Positions 27,198-35,428 of a stretch of DNA of 64,000 nt are shown one piece after another. The DNA comes from Marivibrio sp040218065 (GTDB lineage Bacteria; Pseudomonadota; Alphaproteobacteria; UBA8366; Aestuariispiraceae). The notes beneath the pieces are model-generated. The model saw nothing but the letters and a program-made list of their open reading frames with translations, was not told the origin of the DNA and did not search any database. The first letter of the stretch is position 1. Each line of letters starts with the position of its first letter. A program made the translations under genes and the position numbers. Where the stretch lies: assembly GCF_040218065.1 (NCBI RefSeq), contig NZ_JAVJQE010000005.1:62001-126000 (forward strand). The letters are read 5' to 3'.

Positions 27198-29345
27198 TCA
27201 CGCCGGCGGCGGCTGGTCGTCCTCCGGCGGCTCGCCGAAATCGGCCCATTTGTCGCGGCCGCCGCGGTTGTCGAGGACGTTGGCGAGCGCGACGACGACC
27301 GAGCGGTCGAACTTCTTGTTCCCCTCCTGCAGCAGGATGTCGACCGCCTTGTCGAAATCCATGCCCGAGCGCCAGGCCCGCGCCGAGACCATGCCGACGA
27401 AGGCGTTCGCGGCGGCGGCGATGCGGGCCGTGACCTCGATCTGCTCGCCCTTCAGGCCCTGCGGGCCGCCGCTGCCGTCGTAATTCTCCTGCAGCTGGGC
27501 CAGCGTCTCGTAAACCGGGCCGTCGAAGTCGATGCGCCGCACCATCTCGGCGCTGGTCAGCACCGATTGCTGGATCATTCGCATTTCCTCGTCGGTGAGC
27601 TGGCCCTGTTTGGTCAGCACCTCCGAGGGCACGGCGATCTTGCCGAGATTCATCAGGTTGCCCGCGATGTTGGTGGTCTCGACCAGGGTGCGGTCGAGCT
27701 CCATCTCCTCCGCCACCGCCCGGGCCACGCGGCCGACGCGCGCCGAATGATGGGCCGAGTAGGGGTCGCGCTGATCGACGACCGAGACCAGCGTCTCCAC
27801 CAGCTGGCGCATGGCGTTTTCGCGGCGCTCGCGCTCCTTGACGCTGTCAGTGATGTCCTGGCTCACCATCAGCACGCCGGGCGGGAAATCCTCGCGCGCG
27901 GGCAGCGGGATCAGGTCGGAGCGATAGACCCGCGGGCCGCCTTCGCCCAGCTCCATCTCATGGGTGAAGCTCTGCGCCTCGTCCTTATCCAGGGTCTCCT
28001 TCACCCAGCCCGCGATGCGCTTGCCCTCCACCGGGCCGAGGACGGCGGAGACGTGCTTGTCGAACATGTCGCCCCGCTCCATCCGGGCGAGGTTGAGGGC
28101 CTTCTGGTTGAACCAGCGGAAATGCCCGTGCTCGTCCATGATGACGATGACGTTGGGCTGGCTGTCGGTCACCAGATGCATGAAGTTGCGCTGACCCTGG
28201 AAGCGCTTGGCCAGCTGTTCGAAGCGGGTCGCCGCCTCGTTGGCGCGCTTCGAGGTGCCGTAGTACCAGAGCGCCACCATGCCGCCGAGCACCAGCAGGA
28301 TGATCAGCCCGAAGACGATCATCAGGGTGTTGAGGCGCTCTTCGCTCTCGGCCAGCGCTTCCGAGCGATCGACCTTATAGAGCAGGGTCCAGGGCACTTG
28401 CTCGAAGCCCCGGCTGATCGCCAGCACCTCGTTCCCGTCGTAATCGGTGCGGATCGCGAAGCCGCCCGGGGTCTGGATCGCCCAGGCGGCGGCCAGCCCG
28501 GCCGTGTCCATGGCGAGCTTGGTCTTCAGCGGCCCCGTCCCGTCGGCCAGCGGCGTCAGGTACTCCGCCGTCTGCCCGCTCTGGCGCACCAGCAGCGTCT
28601 CCGAGGTCTCCTCCGTCGCGCCCGGCTGTTCGAGCAGCGGGAACAGCTCGTCCCCAACCTCCTTCACGCCGATCACGGTGGCGAGCTGGGTCGCCGCGCT
28701 CTCCTCCGCCTGCAGCGCGAAGACGGGAACCGCAAAGGCCATCGCCGGGTTGCCGGAGGCGTTGAGATACATGTCCGAGATCCCGGCCGAGCCGGGCTCA
28801 AGCTCCGCCAGGAAGCTCTGAATCTTACCTTGGATCGGCGGGAAGCCGGGGCTTGAGACGACGATCAACCCGTCGTCGGCCACCAACGCCAGCCCGGCGA
28901 CGCCGACGCGGTTGACGTTGGCGTTGACCTCGGGTCCCGAAATTTCGCCGGTGAAGCCGGCGCGGTCGGCGACCACCGTCAGCAGGTTCTGCAGATAGCC
29001 GAGCTCGGCCGGCGCGTCCTCGTCGCCGGCGCTCGCGCCCTCCTCGTGCAACAGCGTCATATAGAGCTGGACCGACTGGTTGTCGGCGACGCCGCGCAGA
29101 TCCTCCAACTGCCCGTCGAGCCAGCGGTCGATGTCGGCGAAGCGGCTGTCGGCGACGATCGCCATGCGCGACTGCCAGTCGCGCAGCTCGCGCTCGCGCT
29201 CCGCCTCGGTGAATTGAAAGACGAGATAGAAGCCGACGGCCGCCGCGACGACGAGCGCCGCGCCGGTCGCCAGCATGCGGACGGCGGCGCTTTTGCCGCC
29301 CTGATCGGCGCCGGCCGCCTTGACCGCCGCGTCGCTGCTGCTCAA
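27198..29345 (-). CDS. Membrane PAS / degenerate HD-GYP signalling protein
   Basis: With a TTG start at 29345 (preceded by GGGGGAAGGA) the protein has 715 residues. Membrane helices lie near 24-45 and 342-362 and enclose a large periplasmic sensor domain; a PAS domain (about 390-500) and an HD-GYP-like domain (about 515-670) follow. The first His region is kept (AHHSARVGRVARAV), but the HD pair reads LMNLGKIAVP where active proteins have LHDIGKI, the HHE...GYP segment reads LQENYDGSGGP, and the intermediate His is Gln/Ser. Metal binding and c-di-GMP hydrolysis are therefore unlikely. It diverges from the LapG-like protease gene. Confidence 0.85.
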   Translation of the reverse strand: MSSSDAAVKAAGADQGGKSAAVRMLATGAALVVAAAVGFYLVFQFTEAERERELRDWQSRMAIVADSRFADIDRWLDGQLEDLRGVADNQSVQLYMTLLHEEGASAGDEDAPAELGYLQNLLTVVADRAGFTGEISGPEVNANVNRVGVAGLALVADDGLIVVSSPGFPPIQGKIQSFLAELEPGSAGISDMYLNASGNPAMAFAVPVFALQAEESAATQLATVIGVKEVGDELFPLLEQPGATEETSETLLVRQSGQTAEYLTPLADGTGPLKTKLAMDTAGLAAAWAIQTPGGFAIRTDYDGNEVLAISRGFEQVPWTLLYKVDRSEALAESEERLNTLMIVFGLIILLVLGGMVALWYYGTSKRANEAATRFEQLAKRFQGQRNFMHLVTDSQPNVIVIMDEHGHFRWFNQKALNLARMERGDMFDKHVSAVLGPVEGKRIAGWVKETLDKDEAQSFTHEMELGEGGPRVYRSDLIPLPAREDFPPGVLMVSQDITDSVKERERRENAMRQLVETLVSVVDQRDPYSAHHSARVGRVARAVAEEMELDRTLVETTNIAGNLMNLGKIAVPSEVLTKQGQLTDEEMRMIQQSVLTSAEMVRRIDFDGPVYETLAQLQENYDGSGGPQGLKGEQIEVTARIAAAANAFVGMVSARAWRSGMDFDKAVDILLQEGNKKFDRSVVVALANVLDNRGGRDKWADFGEPPEDDQPPPA

Positions 29346-29599
29346 GACCCTAAGTCCTTCCCCCTCGAGGGGTCCCGACGCCTGCCCTCCGTCGGACCGC
29401 CCCTTTGTGACGCCGCCTGTTGTGACGGCGCGCACAGCGTAACCGATTGATCCGCGGCACTCTACTAGAGATCGCCGGGCGCGGCGCGATACGGACTTGA
29501 ACCCCGTCGCCGCTCGGGTCATAGAGGTCGACGGGTGGGGAGGCCGCGCGCCGGCGTCTCGCGGAAGCGCGGCGATCCCGCGCCGTTTGGGAGCTGTAG

Positions 29600-30262
29600 A
29601 TGACGACGCGACGCGCCATCCCCCTGGCCCTGCTGGCCGCCGCCGGGCTGTTGACGGCCGCGCTTTTCCTAGCGCCCGCGGGTCCCGCGCAGGCGGCCGG
29701 CTACAAGCTGTTCGGCACCAACGAGATCAGCTCCGACAAGCTCGAAAAATTCAACAAATGGACCGACGCGCTGGCGCGCTACGAGGACGAGGCGCCGGCG
29801 GAGTTGAATGTCTGCCAGCCCAGCGCGAACGAGAAATGCCACACCGCGCGGTGGCGGATCTTTCTGAAGCAGATCGCCCAGCGCCCCCCGATGGAGCAGC
29901 TGCAGCTGGTCAACGAATACCTCAACAAGTGGCTCTACATTCTCGATCCCGTGAACTACAACAAGAAGGACTATTGGGCGACGCCGCGCCAGTTCCTCTA
30001 CCGAAACGGCGACTGCGAGGATTACGCCTTCGCGAAATACGTCTCCCTCGCCCATCTGGGATTCCCCAAGGACCAGATGCGCATCGTCGTGCTGCAGGAC
30101 CTCAATCTGAAGATCCCGCACGCCGTTCTGGTGGTCTATATCGACGGCAAGGCCTGGCTGCTCGACAATCAGATCGGTCAGGTGATCGAGGCCAACCGCG
30201 TCACCCACTACAAGCCCATCTTCTCCATCAACGAGAGCCGGTGGTGGCTGCACCGGGGGTGA
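29600..30262 (+). CDS. LapG-like periplasmic cysteine proteinase (BTLCP, peptidase C93)
   Basis: This 220-residue protein has a signal peptide (LALLAAAGLLTAALFLAPAG, cut near QA-A) and a bacterial transglutaminase-like cysteine proteinase domain. The catalytic triad is visible: Cys139 in NGDCEDYAFAKYV, His174 in IPHAVLVV and Asp189 in LLDN. The D-C-E around the nucleophile matches the calcium-sensitive site of LapG, which cuts large adhesins such as LapA and is sequestered by LapD in response to c-di-GMP. Neither LapD nor a LapA-type adhesin is in the window; the divergent neighbour is a membrane protein with a dead HD-GYP domain. Confidence 0.9.
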   Translation: MTTRRAIPLALLAAAGLLTAALFLAPAGPAQAAGYKLFGTNEISSDKLEKFNKWTDALARYEDEAPAELNVCQPSANEKCHTARWRIFLKQIAQRPPMEQLQLVNEYLNKWLYILDPVNYNKKDYWATPRQFLYRNGDCEDYAFAKYVSLAHLGFPKDQMRIVVLQDLNLKIPHAVLVVYIDGKAWLLDNQIGQVIEANRVTHYKPIFSINESRWWLHRG

Positions 30263-30399
30263 GGCGGCGTCCGGACGGCTGCAGGAGCGCCCCAATTCGG
30301 CATAAAGATGCGCTCGCCAAAATAGAGGGGGCGGGCGGTCTAATCGCCGCGCCCCATTGACCCCGTCACGGACCCGAGAAGAGACGAGGGAAAGCCTTC

Positions 30400-30585
30400 A
30401 TGGCTGGTCGAGACAAGAAGCCGGACTTCGCCGACGCGCCGGTTCTGCCGGTGAATCCGGGGGTGACGAACAACGACGTTCGGATCGACGAAGAGGTTTT
30501 GCGGCGCAACGAAGAGGATTTGAGCGCTGATCGCGAGGCGCGTTTCGAGGCGCGCCTCAATCGTCTGCGTGCCGAAACCCGCTAA
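30400..30585 (+). CDS. Small hypothetical protein
   Basis: A 61-residue charged, soluble ORF with a GAGGGA site nine bases before the ATG. It begins AGRDKKPDFADAPVLPVNPG and ends in a basic/acidic helix (RFEARLNRLRAETR). I do not recognise a family. The last 17 bp overlap a second small ORF in the +1 frame whose composition also looks protein-like, so the two may be coupled or may represent one gene with a frameshift. Confidence 0.55.
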   Translation: MAGRDKKPDFADAPVLPVNPGVTNNDVRIDEEVLRRNEEDLSADREARFEARLNRLRAETR

Positions 30586-30685
30586 CCAGCCGCTGAGCGA
30601 GGACTTCGATTTCCGCAACAGCATCCCGACGGTCAAATCCTATGTGACGCCCGGCGGGGCCGGCGCGCCGACCCGTTCGGATTAA
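30569..30685 (+). CDS. Possible 38-residue overlapping ORF
   Basis: A GTG-initiated ORF overlaps the end of the 61-residue ORF by 17 bp in the +1 frame. It reads PKPANQPLSEDFDFRNSIPT and then VKSYVTPGGAG, with a balanced composition unlike the Arg/Ala-rich shadow frames of this genome. There is no clear ribosome site, so translation would depend on coupling or frameshifting. Its stop overlaps the convergent kinase stop. Confidence 0.3.
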   Translation: MPKPANQPLSEDFDFRNSIPTVKSYVTPGGAGAPTRSD

Positions 30686-32214
30686 GCCGCCGGCAGTTCG
30701 ACCGTCGCGCGCGCCCCGGCGCCGGGCGCGCCGTCCAACGTCAGCCGGCCGCCGTGACGGCCTTCGACGATATTGCGGCAGATCGACAGGCCCTGACCTG
30801 CGCCTCGACCCGGCGGCTTTGTGCTGAAAAAAGGATCGAAAACCCGCGCCAGCGTCGCCTGATCCAACCCGGCGCCGTTGTCTGCGACGACCAGCCGGAC
30901 GCACGGACCGCCGCCGGCGCCGCGCGCCGCCGTCGAAAGACTGAGGCGGATCAGCCCCGGGCGCAGGGGCGCGTCTTCCTGCATCACGCGCTCGCGCACG
31001 GCGTCGGCTGCGTTGGTCAGCAGGTTGAGGACGACCTGGCTGAGTTCGCCCGCGCGGCCGCGCACCAGGACCGGAGCGTGCGGCAAGTCGAGGTCGACCC
31101 GGATCGCGCCGCCGATCTCGTTTTTCGCGAGCGTGAGCGTGGTGCGCGCCACCGCGTTGAGATCGACCTCGGCCTTATCGCCGTCGTCGGCGTAGGTGAA
31201 GCGCCGCACCGCCCGCGTGATGTCCCCGATGCGCGTCAGGCCGCTCCGCATTTCGGCCAGCGCCTGCGGCAGCTCCGCGCGCAAATAGTCGCGACGCGCC
31301 TGCGCGTCGGCGTCTTTCGGCGCCTCCGACGCGAGAAGGTCGTCGATCCCCTCCTGCACGAAGGTCAAATTGTCCGAGACGAACTGCGCCGGCGTGTTGA
31401 TCTCGTGGGCGACCCCGCCGGCGAGCGCGCCCAGCGCCTGCAGCTTCGCCGCCCGCAGCCCCTCCTCATGCAATCGCATCGCGAGCTGTTTGGCCTCGAT
31501 CCGGCGAAACGCCGCGACCGCCGCGAAGCCGGTCGCCGCGATCAATATCACGACCAGCAGAAAGACGGCTTCCATCACCAGCAGCAGGTGCTGCAATTCG
31601 GCGTTCTGGGCGGTGTTCAGCTGCATGGTCCGGCTGGCGGCGGCGACGGTCATGTCCTGGAGCGGATCGCGCAGCGGCCCCAGATGGGCGATCAACAGGC
31701 GGGCGATGACCCTCGGATCGCCCTCGACCGCCGCGCCGCCGCGCCGGCCCAGCGCCGCGTCCAACGCGGACACGGTTTCGGCCGTTTGGGCGACGGCCGG
31801 CGCGATGAGCGGATCTTTCACCACCGCGGCGAAAACGTCGGCCTGCTGCAACAGCGTCAGGCGGCTGACGAAGATATCGTAGGCGAGCAACAGATCGGCC
31901 GCCGCGATCGGCTCGCCCGCGGCGGCTCGTTCGGCGTCCAGCAGGGCGCTCAACAGCTCCTTCTGCAGCTGATAGAGGCCCCATTGCAGGTTTTCCCGAT
32001 ACTCCACCGTCTGCGCGCTGAGCCGGGAATAGGTCTCGTAGGCGAGGGCCGAAAACACCGCGACGCCGAGCGCGGCGGCCGCGACGGCGGCGAGCGTCGC
32101 GCGGGAGACGACGAGCCGCCCCAACGTTCGACGCGCCGCATAGCCGCGCCTGCCGGCCGGCCGGGTTGGGGCGGCCCGACGCATGCGGGCCATCGGCTCG
32201 CTCGTCGCGCTCAT
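30682..32214 (-). CDS. Membrane sensor histidine kinase
   Basis: This 510-residue protein has two membrane helices (about residues 40-65 and 215-240) around a helical periplasmic region rich in Leu and Ala. It then has a dimerisation box with His270 in GALAGGVAHEINTPAQFVSD and a complete ATPase domain (VVLNLLTNAADAV, VVADNGAGLD, FDPFFSTKPPGRGAGQGLSI). The phospho-box resembles the HPK4 group. The ATG overlaps the stop of the upstream sulfite-oxidase-fold gene as ATGA, so they are translationally coupled. No response regulator is adjacent. Frame extension upstream to 32982 is an artefact. Confidence 0.9.
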   Translation of the reverse strand: MSATSEPMARMRRAAPTRPAGRRGYAARRTLGRLVVSRATLAAVAAAALGVAVFSALAYETYSRLSAQTVEYRENLQWGLYQLQKELLSALLDAERAAAGEPIAAADLLLAYDIFVSRLTLLQQADVFAAVVKDPLIAPAVAQTAETVSALDAALGRRGGAAVEGDPRVIARLLIAHLGPLRDPLQDMTVAAASRTMQLNTAQNAELQHLLLVMEAVFLLVVILIAATGFAAVAAFRRIEAKQLAMRLHEEGLRAAKLQALGALAGGVAHEINTPAQFVSDNLTFVQEGIDDLLASEAPKDADAQARRDYLRAELPQALAEMRSGLTRIGDITRAVRRFTYADDGDKAEVDLNAVARTTLTLAKNEIGGAIRVDLDLPHAPVLVRGRAGELSQVVLNLLTNAADAVRERVMQEDAPLRPGLIRLSLSTAARGAGGGPCVRLVVADNGAGLDQATLARVFDPFFSTKPPGRGAGQGLSICRNIVEGRHGGRLTLDGAPGAGARATVELPAA

Positions 32215-32729
32215 TCCACCGTGATCCGGCTCAATTGCCAGACCGAGCGCGCGAGATAAGCGTCTGTGCGAACCGCCGGATCCCCGTCGAAATTGAACAG
32301 GATCCACAACGGCCCCTTGTCGCGTACGCTGAGCCGCCGTCCGTCCATCTCCCAGACGAGGAGCGCGCCTCGCCCGATCGCGTCCGCGATCGGCATGGCG
32401 GAGGCGTAGTCGTTGAGGGCGCGGGCGCGCAGGCTGTCGCCTTCCGCCCCGGCGGCGTCGAGTACGGCCGCGAGGGGAACGCCGACGAAGCGGCGCACGC
32501 CCTCCGTCCAGGGCGTGGATGTCGAAAGCTCGACCGGTCCCAACGCCGTGAGCGCGGCCAGATCGAAGACGACGGGGCCGTCCGTCACCGCGCCGTCCAC
32601 ACTCAGGATCGGACGCCCGTCGTCGGCCGGCGCGGCGGGCGCCGGTCCGAGCGCCGTCGCGATCAGGACCGCGAACGCGACGAGCGGACCGAGGGAGAAC
32701 GCGACACCGCGGCGGCGTACAGCGAGCAT
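32211..32729 (-). CDS. Periplasmic sulfite-oxidase-fold protein lacking the molybdenum Cys
   Basis: This 172-residue protein has a signal peptide (MLAVRRRGVAFSLGPLVAFA, likely cut after PAPAAPA) and one compact domain resembling the molybdopterin-binding oxidoreductase fold: GAVTDGPVVFDLAALTALGP, VGVPLAAVLDAAGA, ALNDYASAMPIADAIGR and KGPLWILFNFDGD. Where enzymes have the metal-binding Cys it reads STSTPWTEG, and there is no Cys in the domain. It is therefore probably a binding or sensor subunit. The chosen ATG has a CAGGAGA site; an in-frame ATG at 32840 has none. It is coupled to the downstream kinase by a 4-bp overlap. Confidence 0.8.
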   Translation of the reverse strand: MLAVRRRGVAFSLGPLVAFAVLIATALGPAPAAPADDGRPILSVDGAVTDGPVVFDLAALTALGPVELSTSTPWTEGVRRFVGVPLAAVLDAAGAEGDSLRARALNDYASAMPIADAIGRGALLVWEMDGRRLSVRDKGPLWILFNFDGDPAVRTDAYLARSVWQLSRITVE

Positions 32730-32805
32730 AGGGCTTCTCCTGACGGATCGGGACCGCGCGAGGCGCGCCGACGACCGGTTTGGGATAACGAAGAAACGAC
32801 CGCGG

Positions 32806-32831
32806 CGGCGCCCCCATTTGAGGGGGCGCCG
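32806..32831. promoter_or_regulatory. Hairpin upstream of the sulfite-oxidase-fold/kinase pair
   Basis: A perfect ten-base-pair stem CGGCGCCCCC (32806-32815) / GGGGGCGCCG (32822-32831), loop ATTTGA, lies 77 bp upstream of the signal-peptide start and 135 bp before the divergent EAL-like gene. It may be an operator or a leader hairpin; it is not followed by a T tract. Confidence 0.5.
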
Positions 32832-32965
32832 ATCGGCCATGCCGCTTTCCCTGAGCGGATGGAGCGGCTAGGCTCGGCGTCTGGCGCGGGGGCGAAGGGG
32901 GACGCGGAGACGGCGGCGCGCGCGACGCCGGCTGGACGGCGAGGGGACGGAGAAGCGGAACGACG

Positions 32966-34234
32966 ATGGCGCGTGAAGGCAATCTACCCAGTCAGGAATA
33001 TTTGCTGCTGGACTATGTCCAGCGCCTTGAACGGCACCGCGAGGGGCGCCGTGCGGTGCATGTGCATCTGTCGCGCCTGAAGCCGCAGAATCGGCGCGAA
33101 CATCACGTCCGCATCGCGATCAACACGATCGAGGAGTTCGTGCAGGCCTATGAGGGCCAGATCTTCCTGCTGGGCAACAACGACATCATCTTCGTCACCA
33201 AAGGCGCGACGCTGCCGCAGCTCGACGAGGCGGTGATGCGCCTGAAGTATCTGTTCAGCGAAGATCCGCTGACCATGCACGATCCGGAGGACGAGGCGGG
33301 GCACGGCCGCTTTGCGACCCTCTACAACATCGAGGGTCAGTACCACCGGTTTCAGGAGCTGTGCGAAAGCGTCTTCGAGGAGGAGCGTCAGCGCCAGAAG
33401 CGTCTTCAGAAGATGGCGGAGCAGACGGGCGACACGGTCGAGGACAGTCGCCGGCCGTTGAGCCCGGAGCAGCTCGGCAAGCTGGAGCAGTTCCTGGAGC
33501 GCGCCGACCTCTCCTCCGTTTTTCGCCGACAGGCGATTTGCGCGGTGGCGGAGAACAGCCCGCCCAAGCCGATCTTCAACGAGCTCTTCATCTCGATCAT
33601 CGATCTGGCGCGCACCGTGCTGCCCGAGGTCAACCTCGCGGCCAACCGGTGGCTTTTTCAGCACCTTACCCAGACGCTGGATCGACGGGTCCTGAAGATG
33701 CTGACCCGGGCCGACGACAGCTCGTTGCACAGCTCCTTCTCGATCAACGTCAACGTCGCGACCCTGCTGGCGCCGGAGTTCCTGGATTTCGACAATTCGC
33801 TGCGCATGGGCGGGCGCGGCACGCTGGTGGTCGAGCTGCAGCTGATCGACATCCTGGCGGACTTTCAGGGCTACCTCTTCGCCCGCGACTTCGTGCGGGA
33901 GAAGGGCTACCGGATCTGCATCGACGGCGTGTCCGACGATCTCATTCCGTTCATCGACCGCCAGCGCCTCAGCGCCGATCTGGTGAAGCTGAACGCCAGC
34001 CAAGTGTTCGATCAGGGCGGCGATCCGGAGCGGCGCGAGGACATCGCCAAACAGGTGGAGCGCGTCGGGCGAGGCCGCATCATCCTTGCGCGCTGCGACA
34101 ATGAGGCGATGGTGAAGACCGGCCAGGGCATGGGCATCACCATGTTCCAGGGCCGCCACCTGGATTCTGTGCTGCAGCAGCTTTCGCGCTCGCGCAATCC
34201 GCCGCCGCCCAAGGTTCAACGCAGCGGGCGATGA
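32966..34234 (+). CDS. Degenerate EAL-domain protein
   Basis: This 422-residue soluble protein has an N-terminal ~170-residue region of unknown type and a C-terminal EAL-like fold. Some landmarks remain: Asn in SINVNVATLLAPEFL, Glu in LVVELQLID, Lys in ADLVKLN and Gln in MFQGRHLD. The metal-binding DD is DG (ICIDGVSDD), and the EGVE motif is RCDN (ILARCDNEAM). It is probably a c-di-GMP receptor or scaffold, or has lost the nucleotide entirely. It ends ten base pairs before cobD and may share its transcript. Confidence 0.75.
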   Translation: MAREGNLPSQEYLLLDYVQRLERHREGRRAVHVHLSRLKPQNRREHHVRIAINTIEEFVQAYEGQIFLLGNNDIIFVTKGATLPQLDEAVMRLKYLFSEDPLTMHDPEDEAGHGRFATLYNIEGQYHRFQELCESVFEEERQRQKRLQKMAEQTGDTVEDSRRPLSPEQLGKLEQFLERADLSSVFRRQAICAVAENSPPKPIFNELFISIIDLARTVLPEVNLAANRWLFQHLTQTLDRRVLKMLTRADDSSLHSSFSINVNVATLLAPEFLDFDNSLRMGGRGTLVVELQLIDILADFQGYLFARDFVREKGYRICIDGVSDDLIPFIDRQRLSADLVKLNASQVFDQGGDPERREDIAKQVERVGRGRIILARCDNEAMVKTGQGMGITMFQGRHLDSVLQQLSRSRNPPPPKVQRSGR

Positions 34235-34244
34235 CCCTCGGTCG

Positions 34245-35258
34245 ATGACCCTCGCAGATCCCGTCGCGATCCTGAACGGCGCGCCCGGCGCGCTCGATCC
34301 TGCGCTGGTGCTGCTGGCGGCGCTGGCGCTGGACGCCTTGATCGGCGATCCGCGCTGGCTGTGGGCGGCGCTGCCTCACCCGGTCGTGCTGATCGGCAAG
34401 CCGATCGACTGGCTGGAGAAAAAGCTCAATCGGGCGGAACGCGGGCGGCTGGACCGCACGATCCGCGGGGCGGTGGTCGTCGGCGTCGTGGTCGGCGTCT
34501 GGGCGGCGATCGGCTGGGGGCTGCATCTTTTCTTCGCCTCCTTCCCGTACGGCATGGCGGCGGAGGCGGCGCTGGTCGCGGTGATGCTGGCGGGGCGAAG
34601 CCTCTACGATCATGTCGGCCGGGTCGCGAAGGCGCTGAAGACCGGCGGGGCGGAGGCGGGCCGCGAGGCCGTGCGCCACATCGTCGGCCGCGATCCCGAC
34701 CAGTTGGACCGCCACGGCGTCGCGCGCTCGGCGATCGAATCGCTGGCGGAGAATTTCGCCGACGGCCTGGTGGCGCCCGCCTTCTGGTATCTGCTGCTCG
34801 GTTTGCCGGGACTCTTCGCCTATAAGGCGATCAACACGCTCGATTCCATGCTCGGCTACAAAAGCCCGCGGCTGAAGGCCTTCGGGCTGACTGCGGCGCG
34901 CCTCGACGATGCGGCGAACTACATCCCCGCGCGCCTCTCCGGCCTGTTAATCGGGATCGGCGCCGCCTTTGCGCCCGGCGCGGCGGCCGGCCGCGCGCTC
35001 AATTGGATGGTCAAGGAGTCGCCCAAGCACGCCTCTCCCAACGCCGGCTGGCCGGAGGCCGCGATGGCCGGCGCCTACGACTTCGCGCTCGGCGGCCCGC
35101 GCCGCTACCCCGGCGGCGTCAGCGAGGCCGCCTGGATCGGGTCGGGCCGCGCCCGCCTCGAGGCGCGCGACATCCGACGCGCCCAACGCCTCTACGTGAT
35201 CGCCTGCGCCCTCGGCTGGATCGCGGTCGCCGGCGTCGCCTTGGCGGGGTGGGGGTGA
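34245..35258 (+). CDS. cobD: Adenosylcobinamide-phosphate synthase (CobD/CbiB)
   Basis: This 337-residue inner-membrane enzyme attaches the aminopropanol (phosphate) arm to adenosylcobyric acid in cobalamin synthesis. Family signatures include DALIGDPRWLWAALPHPVVL, HIVGRDPDQLDRHGVARSAI, ESLAENFADGLVAPAFWYLL, KAINTLDSMLGYKSP and PSPNAGWPEA-like SPNAGWPEAAMAGA. Several membrane helices are visible. No cobalamin riboswitch or other cob gene is next to it; the convergent aminotransferase is of the AspC type rather than CobC. The start follows the degenerate EAL gene by ten base pairs. Confidence 0.96.
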   Translation: MTLADPVAILNGAPGALDPALVLLAALALDALIGDPRWLWAALPHPVVLIGKPIDWLEKKLNRAERGRLDRTIRGAVVVGVVVGVWAAIGWGLHLFFASFPYGMAAEAALVAVMLAGRSLYDHVGRVAKALKTGGAEAGREAVRHIVGRDPDQLDRHGVARSAIESLAENFADGLVAPAFWYLLLGLPGLFAYKAINTLDSMLGYKSPRLKAFGLTAARLDDAANYIPARLSGLLIGIGAAFAPGAAAGRALNWMVKESPKHASPNAGWPEAAMAGAYDFALGGPRRYPGGVSEAAWIGSGRARLEARDIRRAQRLYVIACALGWIAVAGVALAGWG

Positions 35259-35265
35259 GCGCATG

Positions 35266-35337
35266 GCCCCTCTCCCTGGGGAAAGGGGAGGGGGACGCTT
35301 CAGGAACCGTCACCCCGGCCTTGTGCCGGGGGAACGG
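35266..35337. repeat. REP-like element pair after cobD
   Basis: CCCCTCTCCCTGGGGAAAGGGGAGGGG-type palindrome (35267-35294) followed by CCCCGGC-CTTGT-GCCGGGG (35313-35332) in the context GTCA...GAAC. The second matches the well-known alphaproteobacterial CCCCGGCnTnnnGCCGGGG repeats. The element lies between the convergent ends of cobD and the aminotransferase. Confidence 0.75.
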
Positions 35338-35428
35338 CGGGCGGCGCTGCATGCGCGTGAGGCTGTTGGGCCGGAACCAAGGCCGGCCCGACGGGCCGCC
35401 GTCTTCAGGGGACCGGCGACGCGCGCCC

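Noticed and set aside
32215..32982. A long N-terminal extension of the kinase frame
   Set aside because: It overlaps the secreted sulfite-oxidase-fold gene in another frame; the true kinase start forms the ATGA overlap at 32211-32214.
34100..34260. A cobalamin riboswitch upstream of cobD
   Set aside because: Only ten bases separate cobD from the preceding gene, and no B12-box-like sequence was seen in the upstream coding region.
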